Part shown: positions 29,314 through 36,990 of the stretch, one piece after another
Numbering within the stretch: the first letter of the stretch is position 1
How the letters are laid out: every line of letters starts with the position of its first letter
DNA from: Pseudomonas thivervalensis
GTDB lineage: Bacteria > Pseudomonadota > Gammaproteobacteria > Pseudomonadales > Pseudomonadaceae
DNA length: 64,000 bases
Assembly (NCBI RefSeq): GCF_001269655.1
Contig: NZ_LHVE01000008.1
Coordinates: 1 to 64,000 of the forward strand
Direction of reading: 5' to 3'
The notes under the pieces: generated by a model
The model's database searches: none
Told to the model about the DNA's origin: nothing
What the model saw: only the letters and a program-made list of their open reading frames with translations
Position numbers and translations under genes: made by a program

Positions 29314-30896
29314 GCCGTTTGATTTCCTATCGTGGTGGCAAGTGAGCGGGCTATCCGGTCCGCATTGGCCATGAGGGTCAGCGTGTGGGATTTCTCGGTA
29401 AGGCTGGGCAGACAGGCGCCGTCGACAATATGCACACCGGGCAAGCCCGCGACTTCGCCAAGACGGTCAGTCTGCCCAATCCGGGGCGTCAAGTGCATAG
29501 GCAGGGTGCCCGCATAGTGGATATCCGCCCCCGGCCTGCCGACGGTGAAGCTCATGGGCATCAACAGTGCGCCCATTTTCCAGTAGATCCGGCGCAGTTT
29601 CGCCTCGGCGGTCTTCATTAGCCCGGGGAGCTCGGGATGCACCTGACCACTGATGCGCAACGAACCGTCGGGGCGCAACACCGCCGTGTTGTTGGACAGA
29701 TGCCCGGGCAGGAAGATATTCCCGACGACGCAGGCGCTGAGCAGGTTTTTCAGCAGTTCGATGCTGTAGCGTTTGCTCAGGGGGATCCGGCTGACAAACT
29801 CGGTCATGGGCAGGCCTGTGGTACTGAACGTCGAACCGAAAGCCGTGGCAGCGGCCGTCAGCTCAAGGGCGAACGATAGCTGGCCCAAGCCAAATGTCGA
29901 CGCCCTCGGGGTGCCGAGCATTTTCGGTAGCCACAGCAGGAAGGCTGCCGTCGGCGATGACAGCAGGGGTATCGGGGCCGAATGATTCAGGCGCTTGAGG
30001 GCGAGCCGGGTCGAGGCCAGGGTGCCTGCCGCCAGCAGCAGGCGCGTACCACGCAAGCGCAGGGCGGAGCGATGATCGGCGATCGCCCATGAGCCGTCCT
30101 GTTCCAGCAGGTCCTCCACGAGGAAATCCTGGGTGTGCCGGAACCCGGGGTATTGCTTGAGTTTTCGCAGCTCTTGCGAGGCGCTATATAAGGCTTGGTT
30201 GTGACAGCCCCACAAGCAGTTCCCAGACAGATCGCAGGCCTTGCGCTCGTCCAGTGGCTGGCTCAAGACGGCGACCCTGGAGCGGCCAAGGCGGAACCCC
30301 GGGGCGGGAAACCCCGGTCGGCGTCGGTTGTACTGTTCGAGCAGGCGTTGGTGCAGGGCATCCAGCGGCAGCGGCGGTTGCGACCACTCATCGAGGCCGA
30401 AGTAGCTTGAAAGATCATCGTCGATCCGGCCACTGATGCCGATCCGGCGGGCGACCGTTTCGTAGGACGTCTGCATCTCGGCATAATCGATGGGCAGCCC
30501 GGCAAAGTCGCTGGTACCCAGCGTCGCCACGCCGCAGCCCCAGGCATTGGACAGGCCTCCGGTGGCCAGGGAGCCAATGCCGACAAAGTTGTCGGTCTCG
30601 ATGCGGTTGCCGGCGCTGAACCCTTCGAAGACATGGGCGTGGGTCGGCGTCTTCAGCTTGGGCGATACCGCGTCCAACTGGTTCAAGGCGTGGAAATTTT
30701 CGCCGATCATCCATTTCCACTGATGCGCGTCGTCGGCCCTGGCGCTGAGGAACGGGCGGGTTGGTAGCACCGAGGGGCTCGTGTCGGCCTGGGCATCGAC
30801 CATGAGGACTTTGAGGCCCGCCTTGACCAGCGGATAGGCCGCCGACGTCCCGGCCGGGCCACTGCCAACAATGATCACATCGAATTCAGGCTTCAC
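29310..30896 (-). CDS. GMC-type FAD-dependent oxidoreductase
   Basis: 528 residues from GTG 30896 (VKPEFDVIIVGSG); an in-frame ATG at 30932 would lie deeper inside the SDR gene. FAD dinucleotide fold DVIIVGSGPAGTSAAYPLVK at the N-terminus and the GMC C-terminal signature DGACLPSLTEKSHTLTLMAN with ADRIARSL at the end. The middle, including WGCHNQALYSAS and LLLAAGTLASTRLALKRL, fits the family. It oxidises an alcohol with FAD, perhaps a sugar or lipid-linked sugar given the context. It overlaps the SDR gene by 11 bp and wecB by 4 bp. Such an enzyme is unusual in an O-polysaccharide operon. Confidence 0.85.
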   Translation of the reverse strand: MKPEFDVIIVGSGPAGTSAAYPLVKAGLKVLMVDAQADTSPSVLPTRPFLSARADDAHQWKWMIGENFHALNQLDAVSPKLKTPTHAHVFEGFSAGNRIETDNFVGIGSLATGGLSNAWGCGVATLGTSDFAGLPIDYAEMQTSYETVARRIGISGRIDDDLSSYFGLDEWSQPPLPLDALHQRLLEQYNRRRPGFPAPGFRLGRSRVAVLSQPLDERKACDLSGNCLWGCHNQALYSASQELRKLKQYPGFRHTQDFLVEDLLEQDGSWAIADHRSALRLRGTRLLLAAGTLASTRLALKRLNHSAPIPLLSSPTAAFLLWLPKMLGTPRASTFGLGQLSFALELTAAATAFGSTFSTTGLPMTEFVSRIPLSKRYSIELLKNLLSACVVGNIFLPGHLSNNTAVLRPDGSLRISGQVHPELPGLMKTAEAKLRRIYWKMGALLMPMSFTVGRPGADIHYAGTLPMHLTPRIGQTDRLGEVAGLPGVHIVDGACLPSLTEKSHTLTLMANADRIARSLATTIGNQTA

Positions 30897-32169
30897 GGTG
30901 AGTTTCGCTTCCAAGCAACAGCCGCCGGGCAACGGGGCGGCCTAACAACGCCACTGTCTTCCACGCCAACGCTTTGACCGCGGAGAGTCCCAGCGCAACC
31001 AGCGTGGCGACAGGGCTGCGCGATTGTTGGACGCCAAGAAACACCTGCGCGCCCTGGGGGCTGGCTTCGGCGATACCGAGCGCAACCTGCAGGCGCCAGG
31101 CCAGTTCCTGGCCGTTGGGCTTGCGCAGGACGCCGGGGTTGTCCAGGAGTGTCAGGAGTATTGGCCAGCCCATCAGCAAGCGTGAATGAATGACGGGACG
31201 GGTTTTGCCCGCACCTTCCAACGCCCTGGCGTAACGACTGACCAGGCTTCTTTGTGGCGGGCGTTTGAGCAGGTAGTGCAAGAGCACCGCGGCTTCTTGC
31301 AGAAGCCCACGACGTTGCCCGTGGCCGGAGCGATGCAGGCCGTGGGCAAGGACGCGCAACTGGATGCCGAGTTTTTGCAGGGAACGCTCGCTGTCCATGG
31401 GCGGCAGGTGGATGAGGGAAAAAATCCGCTCCAGGCCCAGTTTTGTGCTCAAGGATAGTCCGACTGACCGGCGCATTAGCCTGAGCAATCCCACCGGCAC
31501 CGGGATTGGCAGGCGAGCGGCACGGACCCGGTGGGTCGCAATTGACATCATGAAGTGGCCAAAGGCAATCGGCTGCACGGCCCCCAGATTGAAGATTTCG
31601 GCATGAATGTCGTCCCGTTCGACGACGGCCAGTATCGCGGCCGCGAGATCGTCGACGTGAATGGGTTGCACGCAAGGCGCCGGCATGAGGATTGGTATGA
31701 ACGGGCTTCGGCGAACCAGCCTGCACAACAGGCCAAAGAGCCCGCGTTCGGGGCCGCCATACACTTGGCCGGGGCGGATCACCGTGCCGAAGGCGGCCAG
31801 CACGTGTTGTTCGATACGCCACTTGGTCCGGCCATAAGCACCAGTGGCTGTTGCCTCGGCGGTTTGACTGGAGATGAAAATGAACTTGGCTGAGCCTTGT
31901 TCGGCGCAACGCAGCAGCGCCTGGGCCGCCCTGACTTCGTCGTCCGCGCCGCTGTGGGCAGTGCCTGCTGTGTCGGCAGCCAAATGGATCAGCGCCTGAG
32001 TGCCGACGGGACACTCGGGGGCAGGGCCTCGCAGGTCATAGGGAAGCCAGGCATAAGGAGTGGGACATGGCTGGCGCGTGGCGCAAATGACCTCGTGTCC
32101 GCGTGCCGCCGCGAGCGCTGACAAACGTTGTCCGATGTAGCCGGTCGCTCCGGTAACTACCAGTTTCAT
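30886..32169 (-). CDS. SDR epimerase/dehydratase-like protein with C-terminal extension
   Basis: 427 residues from ATG 32169. The first 240 form an extended SDR domain: NAD fold VVTGATGYIGQRLSALA and catalytic GAYGRTKWRIEQ (YxxxK), with VIRPGQVYGG and VQPIHVDDLAAAIL. The remaining roughly 190 residues have no recognised domain; they include a basic, Leu-rich stretch around residues 250-330. The ATG lies 2 bp past the GtrA stop. It probably modifies a nucleotide- or lipid-linked sugar together with the adjoining GMC oxidoreductase (inference). Confidence 0.85.
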   Translation of the reverse strand: MKLVVTGATGYIGQRLSALAAARGHEVICATRQPCPTPYAWLPYDLRGPAPECPVGTQALIHLAADTAGTAHSGADDEVRAAQALLRCAEQGSAKFIFISSQTAEATATGAYGRTKWRIEQHVLAAFGTVIRPGQVYGGPERGLFGLLCRLVRRSPFIPILMPAPCVQPIHVDDLAAAILAVVERDDIHAEIFNLGAVQPIAFGHFMMSIATHRVRAARLPIPVPVGLLRLMRRSVGLSLSTKLGLERIFSLIHLPPMDSERSLQKLGIQLRVLAHGLHRSGHGQRRGLLQEAAVLLHYLLKRPPQRSLVSRYARALEGAGKTRPVIHSRLLMGWPILLTLLDNPGVLRKPNGQELAWRLQVALGIAEASPQGAQVFLGVQQSRSPVATLVALGLSAVKALAWKTVALLGRPVARRLLLGSETHREA

Positions 32170-32171
32170 GC

Positions 32172-32579
32172 TCAAGCGCCCTCGGCGCGGTCAGCGGGAG
32201 CGGGCGGGCGGGCGTCGGAATGAAACACGAACAGTTTGCTGATCCAGTAGGTCAGGGCCACGCAGACCACGTCGCAGACAAATTTCACCGGGGCAGGGCT
32301 GTCGACGACATACAGCCCCACGCCGAACAGCGCCGAGGCGACCGGGATATTGATGGCGAGCAATGAAAAATAACGCACGGCTTGAGCCTTGCTGCTGCCG
32401 CCGGTCGACTGGAACGTGAAGTGTCGATGCAAAAAGAACGCGAACACCCCAGCCACGCCTTTTCCGGCAATGTTAGCCAGGACGGGTTGACTGTCGAATA
32501 GCGCGATCAACAGCAAAAAGGCCCCCATGTCCAATGCATAGGCCATAACTTGGATGGCGCCATACCGGATAAAGGTCAA
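32172..32579 (-). CDS. GtrA-family membrane protein, TTG start
   Basis: 135 residues with four transmembrane segments, the GtrA layout: LTFIRYGAIQVMAYALDMGA, LANIAGKGVAGVFAFFLHRH, FTFQSTGG, AINIPVASALFGVGLYVV and VALTYWISKLFVF. GtrA proteins flip or bind polyprenyl-phosphate-linked sugars. I place the start at the TTG (32577-32579) because GGAGG precedes it and it overlaps the methyltransferase stop as TTGA, a translational-coupling arrangement. A longer upstream frame exists to 32864 but reads through the methyltransferase gene in another frame. Confidence 0.88.
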   Translation of the reverse strand: MTFIRYGAIQVMAYALDMGAFLLLIALFDSQPVLANIAGKGVAGVFAFFLHRHFTFQSTGGSSKAQAVRYFSLLAINIPVASALFGVGLYVVDSPAPVKFVCDVVCVALTYWISKLFVFHSDARPPAPADRAEGA

Positions 32580-33322
32580 GACGTCCTCCGGATCACCACG
32601 ATGTGATGCAGCGCCAATACCCGTCGCAACGGATACAGCAGTTTTTCGATGACCTTGAGCACCGGGATCAACACGTCTGGCAGGAGTTGGCGAAAGTTCA
32701 AGCCGCCGGAAACCAGGTAACGCAGATAGTTGCCGCAGATTTCCTGATGGACGATTTCCAGGCCTGGGTACTTGCGCTCGAACACCTGCCTGTCGCGCAC
32801 GAAGATGATGTAGCTGAGAGCCTGGTTGGCGCCGTTCATAGGACCGGTCGAGGGTGTTTCCCAAGATGGGAAGTGCATGTCGAAGCCTTCGGACTTGAAC
32901 AGGCGCTTATAGAGGAACGCGGCAAAGGGGCCGTGGAAAGGCTCGATCAAAATGGCCCCGCCGCCAATCTTGAGCGTTCTTTCCAATTCCATGAAAAACC
33001 GATCGGGATGAGGGAAGTGGTGAAAACAATTCTGGCCATAAAAGGCCCTGGTCGAATGATCGTCCAGGCTCATTGCTTCGGCATTGAGCGCCATGTCCAG
33101 TTGCTCGGTGGCGACAATGTCCGTGGCCAGTACTTCAGGGTATGAATTGCGCATGGGCGCGATGCCCGCTCCCAACTCCACCTCATGGCCTTCGACCTTG
33201 AAGTAGCGGTCGGCCAGGCGATGAAACGCGTGGTGGAACTCCACGAAGACTTCCCGCAGCATTCGCTTGCGTTCAAGCACTTTGCCGTGAAGTTCGAGGC
33301 GTTCGCTGCCATCGACATCCAA
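32576..33322 (-). CDS. SAM-dependent class I methyltransferase
   Basis: 248 residues from a TTG at 33322; the frame stays open a little further upstream with no ATG, so the start is uncertain. SAM-binding motif I VELGAGIAPMRNSYP, then EVLATDIV, the acidic FHHFPHPDRFFMELERTLK segment and GGGAILIEPFHGP. Methylates a small molecule or sugar; the position between GtrB- and GtrA-like genes suggests a sugar substrate or lipid-linked sugar (inference). Confidence 0.82.
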   Translation of the reverse strand: MDVDGSERLELHGKVLERKRMLREVFVEFHHAFHRLADRYFKVEGHEVELGAGIAPMRNSYPEVLATDIVATEQLDMALNAEAMSLDDHSTRAFYGQNCFHHFPHPDRFFMELERTLKIGGGAILIEPFHGPFAAFLYKRLFKSEGFDMHFPSWETPSTGPMNGANQALSYIIFVRDRQVFERKYPGLEIVHQEICGNYLRYLVSGGLNFRQLLPDVLIPVLKVIEKLLYPLRRVLALHHIVVIRRTS

Positions 33323-33354
33323 AGTCTTGAGCGACGGGTCGGATAAAAAATCTC

Positions 33355-34377
33355 TTAGCGCTTTAATGAGTTTTCTTCCCGCAATGACGTTGTTTTACCC
33401 CGCCTGGATTGCCGTGGCCTGCTGGGTACCGAGGCGATGTCGTAACCGAGGAACGCCATGATCAGTTGCAATCCCATGAGCATTGGCAGTGCGCTGAGCA
33501 TCACGGTGCCGGCTGGCGTCGCGATGCCATTCTGCGCCGATTCATACCAGTGATAACCGCCGAAGACGATGCCGAACAAGAACATGAGGATGCCGATCGG
33601 CAGTTCGATCGAAGCCAGGGACATGTCGCGTAAATAGTAGTTGTAGAGCACGCGCTTGGTGAAGTTGCGCAGGTGTTTGAACAGGAATTCGCCAACGATT
33701 TTCGAGATCTTGAGGTGACTGACCTCGTCGCCGTATCGGGCTTCCATTGGAATATCCACCACTACGGCGCGCACGGTGTTCAGGCGGAACAGGATGTCGG
33801 TCTCGAAAAAGTAGCGTTGGCTGACCTTGTCCAGGGGGAGCAACCGGGCAACGTCGCGGTGAATCGCTGTGTAGCCGTTGGTGGGGTCGAACAGGTCCCA
33901 GTAACCCGTCGACAGTTTGGCCATCAGCGACAACACGGCATTGCCGAACAGGCGCAGCCGTGGCATCGATTGGACTTCTTCCAGATCGAAAAACCGATTG
34001 CCCTTGGTGTAGTCGGCTTCACCGGCCAGGATCGGCTCGATGAACAGCGGGATCAGGGCCGGGTCCATCTGACCGTCCCCGTCGACTTTGACAATGATGC
34101 TCGCACCATCGGCGAGGGCTGCTCGATAGCCGGTCATGACCGCGCCGCCCACGCCTTTGTTGACGTCATGGGGTAGCACCTTGACCCGGGGATCGTCACA
34201 AGAGGCCAGGACATGCCCCCCGGAATCGTCCGGGCAGGCATCGTCAATGACATAGATGCGCCAGACCTCCGGCCCTATGGCGTCGATGACACCGACAATG
34301 TGCGCGGTGACCCGATAGCTGGGGATGACGACGGCGACTCGCTGTTCATCCGTGAAAAGCTCAGTTTTTGAGTTCAT
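33355..34377 (-). CDS. GtrB/DPM1-like GT2 glycosyltransferase
   Basis: 340 residues. N-terminal GT2 domain: VAVVIPSYRVTAHIVGVIDA, VIDDACPDDSG, NKGVGGAVMTGYRAAL and VDGDGQMDPAL, where the DGD is the metal-binding DxD. Near the C-terminus are two hydrophobic segments (LASIELPIGILMFLFGIVFG and TVMLSALPMLMGLQLIMAFL). It transfers a sugar from a nucleotide donor to undecaprenyl phosphate at the inner face of the membrane. It is 12 bp past the GT-C gene and 32 bp before the methyltransferase, a GtrB-like partner for the GtrA-like protein. Confidence 0.9.
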   Translation of the reverse strand: MNSKTELFTDEQRVAVVIPSYRVTAHIVGVIDAIGPEVWRIYVIDDACPDDSGGHVLASCDDPRVKVLPHDVNKGVGGAVMTGYRAALADGASIIVKVDGDGQMDPALIPLFIEPILAGEADYTKGNRFFDLEEVQSMPRLRLFGNAVLSLMAKLSTGYWDLFDPTNGYTAIHRDVARLLPLDKVSQRYFFETDILFRLNTVRAVVVDIPMEARYGDEVSHLKISKIVGEFLFKHLRNFTKRVLYNYYLRDMSLASIELPIGILMFLFGIVFGGYHWYESAQNGIATPAGTVMLSALPMLMGLQLIMAFLGYDIASVPSRPRQSRRGKTTSLREENSLKR

Positions 34378-34389
34378 CGATATCGCCCA

Positions 34390-36798
34390 CTATTGCCTGA
34401 AGGAAAGTGACTTGAATTCCAAGGGAGTGTCGGTATGGCCGGATGCATAAATGATCACGGACGTGGCATTTGCAGGGGCAACAACGCTCATCTCATGGGT
34501 CTCCCATTGCTTGGTGCAGTCAAACGTCTCGATGCTGGCGGTAATGAAATCACCTTGGTCGTCCATCCAGTTGGCCTGGACTCTTCCGGCGGTGGCGGTC
34601 GTTGCGCAACGTGCAGACACGCTGTTGATGTAGGTCAGCCCCGGCGTCACTTCGACCCGCTGTGTGGCCGGTGTCTTGACATTGACGGTCAGGATCTTGC
34701 GCGACGCGTCATAGGTCGAGGGGGACGTCAGGCTCCAGCCCTCTAGGCTGGACAGCTCCGGGTTGAGCAGGCGTTCATCGTGCGTGACATTGAGTTTGCG
34801 CAGGTCCAGGTCACCCAGCCGGGCATACGATGTGGACACCGTGAGCAGCCGATCGAGTTGCGCCTGGGGTAGGGACTTGAGGTCGATCACCAGCCATTTC
34901 ACCTGACGCTGGCGCAAGTGCTGGGTGAGCGCCAATGGTGAGGTCGCCGCATCGAATGCGTTTTTCCACTTCAGGTTGTACCAGGAGGCGTAAAGGGCAT
35001 CGCCGTGCAAGCCGGCCATCAGCGGCGACGCAAAGACCGCCACGGGCTGATAACCGCTGTTCAAGGCGTTGACAGTGTCGACCATTTTTCGGATAGGCAA
35101 GCGTTCCAACAGATAGGCGTCCCGACCTGCCTGGCTCGACAGTGCCGAGGGATTTATGTCGCCGTAATAAGTCGCGGCCTGAATGAAACGGGTATTGGTC
35201 AGGACCAACACGGCGCCGGCCACAATGGCGAGGCTGCGGGGGAAGATCCTGGCGTCGGAAAAGGGCAGGGCGAGGATCACTGAGAACAGCGCGAAGGAGG
35301 GGAACACATAACGCAGGTAGGCCGTTGAATGGAACGTCATGAACATCGCGCCGGCACCGACCAGGAGGATGCACAGGGCTTTTTTGTTGCCACTCAACAG
35401 CACGGCGACGGCCGCCGTGGGCAGCAGCAACCATTGAAAGCCGGCCGCGCCGACTCGCCCCTCGATGAACTGAGGCGACTTGAAGACCATTCGATAGAGG
35501 GTGTCCCAGGTCATCCCTGTGCCGAAGGTGGCCGGCGGTTCGAAATTGAAGTTCGGCCAGAGTGGCGAATGGAAAACGGCATTGAAAAACGGGAACACCG
35601 GGTTGCCGGTCAAGTATCCGGCAGAGAGGTAAGGCGTTGCACCGGCCAGTGTCAGGCCGGCACTGCCCAGCAGGAGCGTCTTGGCGATGCCTGGAATAGC
35701 CCAGGCCTTGAGCTGCAGCAGCAGAATCACCAGCAGGACCGGCAGGACGCTCAGGGTCACAGCCTTGGTCGCCAGGGCAAAGCCCAGCAGGACGCCGGCC
35801 AGGAGCAATTGCGACAGGCGCTCCCTGGGATCCGGCGTGAAGCGTGAGACCTTCAGGATCGCCAGGGTCCCGGCCATCATGAAGGCGGTCCACGCCGACT
35901 CGATGTGCAGGCTGCTGCTTTCGGCGAAGGCGAGGGGCGTCGACAGAAAGATCAGGCTTGCCCAACGGGCACTGGTGGCAGAGCCTCCGGCCCAGAGGGT
36001 CATGTTGCGGATCTGCCACGCCAGCAGCAAGGTGAATGCGCTGTTGCTCAGGCGCGCTGCCGTTTCACCGGCCAGCATGTAGACGATGCTGTAGATCCAA
36101 TCGGCCAGCATGGGCATGACCGCCCACACATAGGTGCTTGCATCGAATGACCATTGATGCCGCTGGGCCAGGTGTGAAGGGACGAAGAGGTGCATCGCCA
36201 ATGCGTCGTGCCCGACCTCTGGCATGAAGGCGACCAACACGTAAAGGCAGGCGAAGCTGCAGATCAGTACGTCGAGCCCTGTCTGGAGGGGGGGTTGCGC
36301 TGAGCGGGTGGCCTGGATGTGCCGCAGCAGTTCACGACCTGTGGATGCGAGATGTTTGTGCCCGAGTAACAGCGGCAATGACAGCAGCGCGCCATACAGC
36401 CAGGGGTAGTTGATCGGAACGTACGCGGCCAGCCCTGTCAGCGTACCGAACGTACCGGCTCCTACCAGCAGATGGACGCTCCAGTCGACCGAGGTTGCTT
36501 GCCTGAGCATCCACCTGCCGAGCACGGTGGCAGACAGCGCGAAGACCGCGACCACAATCACTGGCCAAGCTTGTGCGCAGGCAATGGACAGGCACGCCAA
36601 CAAACCCAGGCAAAGCGTGACCGGTGGCCTGCGAGTGAAGACGGTGAGGGCAGTCAGGACCGCGACTGAGAGCAACAGGGTCCGGGTGCCGCTGTTCATG
36701 GACGCCAGCTCAAGCGTCGAAAACCCGTACACGCCGACCACCGTACTCGCCAGTAAAACCAACAACACCACTGCGTACTTCAGGTCGTATCTGGGCAA
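34390..36798 (-). CDS. Large GT-C-like membrane glycosyltransferase
   Basis: 802 residues from a TTG at 36798. A long membrane region (about residues 1-560) with a dozen or so helices, then a soluble part (about 560-802) with a jelly-roll-like C-terminus (LTYINSVSARCATTATAGRV, TSVIIYASGHTDTPLEF). The loop after the first helices has acidic residues (FMPEVGHDALAMHLF), as in GT-C enzymes of the ArnT/PMT type, which use polyprenyl-phosphate sugars as donors on the periplasmic face. With the GtrA- and GtrB-like genes it forms a GtrABC-like set (inference). A REPIN separates it from the upstream GT. Confidence 0.78.
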   Translation of the reverse strand: MPRYDLKYAVVLLVLLASTVVGVYGFSTLELASMNSGTRTLLLSVAVLTALTVFTRRPPVTLCLGLLACLSIACAQAWPVIVVAVFALSATVLGRWMLRQATSVDWSVHLLVGAGTFGTLTGLAAYVPINYPWLYGALLSLPLLLGHKHLASTGRELLRHIQATRSAQPPLQTGLDVLICSFACLYVLVAFMPEVGHDALAMHLFVPSHLAQRHQWSFDASTYVWAVMPMLADWIYSIVYMLAGETAARLSNSAFTLLLAWQIRNMTLWAGGSATSARWASLIFLSTPLAFAESSSLHIESAWTAFMMAGTLAILKVSRFTPDPRERLSQLLLAGVLLGFALATKAVTLSVLPVLLVILLLQLKAWAIPGIAKTLLLGSAGLTLAGATPYLSAGYLTGNPVFPFFNAVFHSPLWPNFNFEPPATFGTGMTWDTLYRMVFKSPQFIEGRVGAAGFQWLLLPTAAVAVLLSGNKKALCILLVGAGAMFMTFHSTAYLRYVFPSFALFSVILALPFSDARIFPRSLAIVAGAVLVLTNTRFIQAATYYGDINPSALSSQAGRDAYLLERLPIRKMVDTVNALNSGYQPVAVFASPLMAGLHGDALYASWYNLKWKNAFDAATSPLALTQHLRQRQVKWLVIDLKSLPQAQLDRLLTVSTSYARLGDLDLRKLNVTHDERLLNPELSSLEGWSLTSPSTYDASRKILTVNVKTPATQRVEVTPGLTYINSVSARCATTATAGRVQANWMDDQGDFITASIETFDCTKQWETHEMSVVAPANATSVIIYASGHTDTPLEFKSLSFRQ

Positions 36799-36853
36799 AA
36801 TATTGTCTCGGCTAAAGGGACAACGTTACTCACTTAGGGCCATCGAAATATCC

Positions 36854-36942
36854 GTGGCGAGGGAGCTTGCTCCCGCTTGAGTGCGAAGCGCTCATAAAAA
36901 GGGGCTGCTACGCAGCCCAGCGGGAGCAAGCTCCCTCGCCAC
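36854..36942. repeat. REPIN, GTGGCGAGGGAGC family
   Basis: Left REP GTGGCGAGGGAGCTTGCTC and right REP GAGCAAGCTCCCTCGCCAC in inverted orientation, with the inner pair GAAGCGCTC / GCTGCTACGCAGCCC. It lies in the 192-bp gap inside the leftward glycan operon, where it could affect readthrough or mRNA decay. Confidence 0.85.
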
Positions 36943-36990
36943 AAATTCATCTGCTCCCTTAAGCAAATAGCGTTGCGTGCAAAGGGCTGT

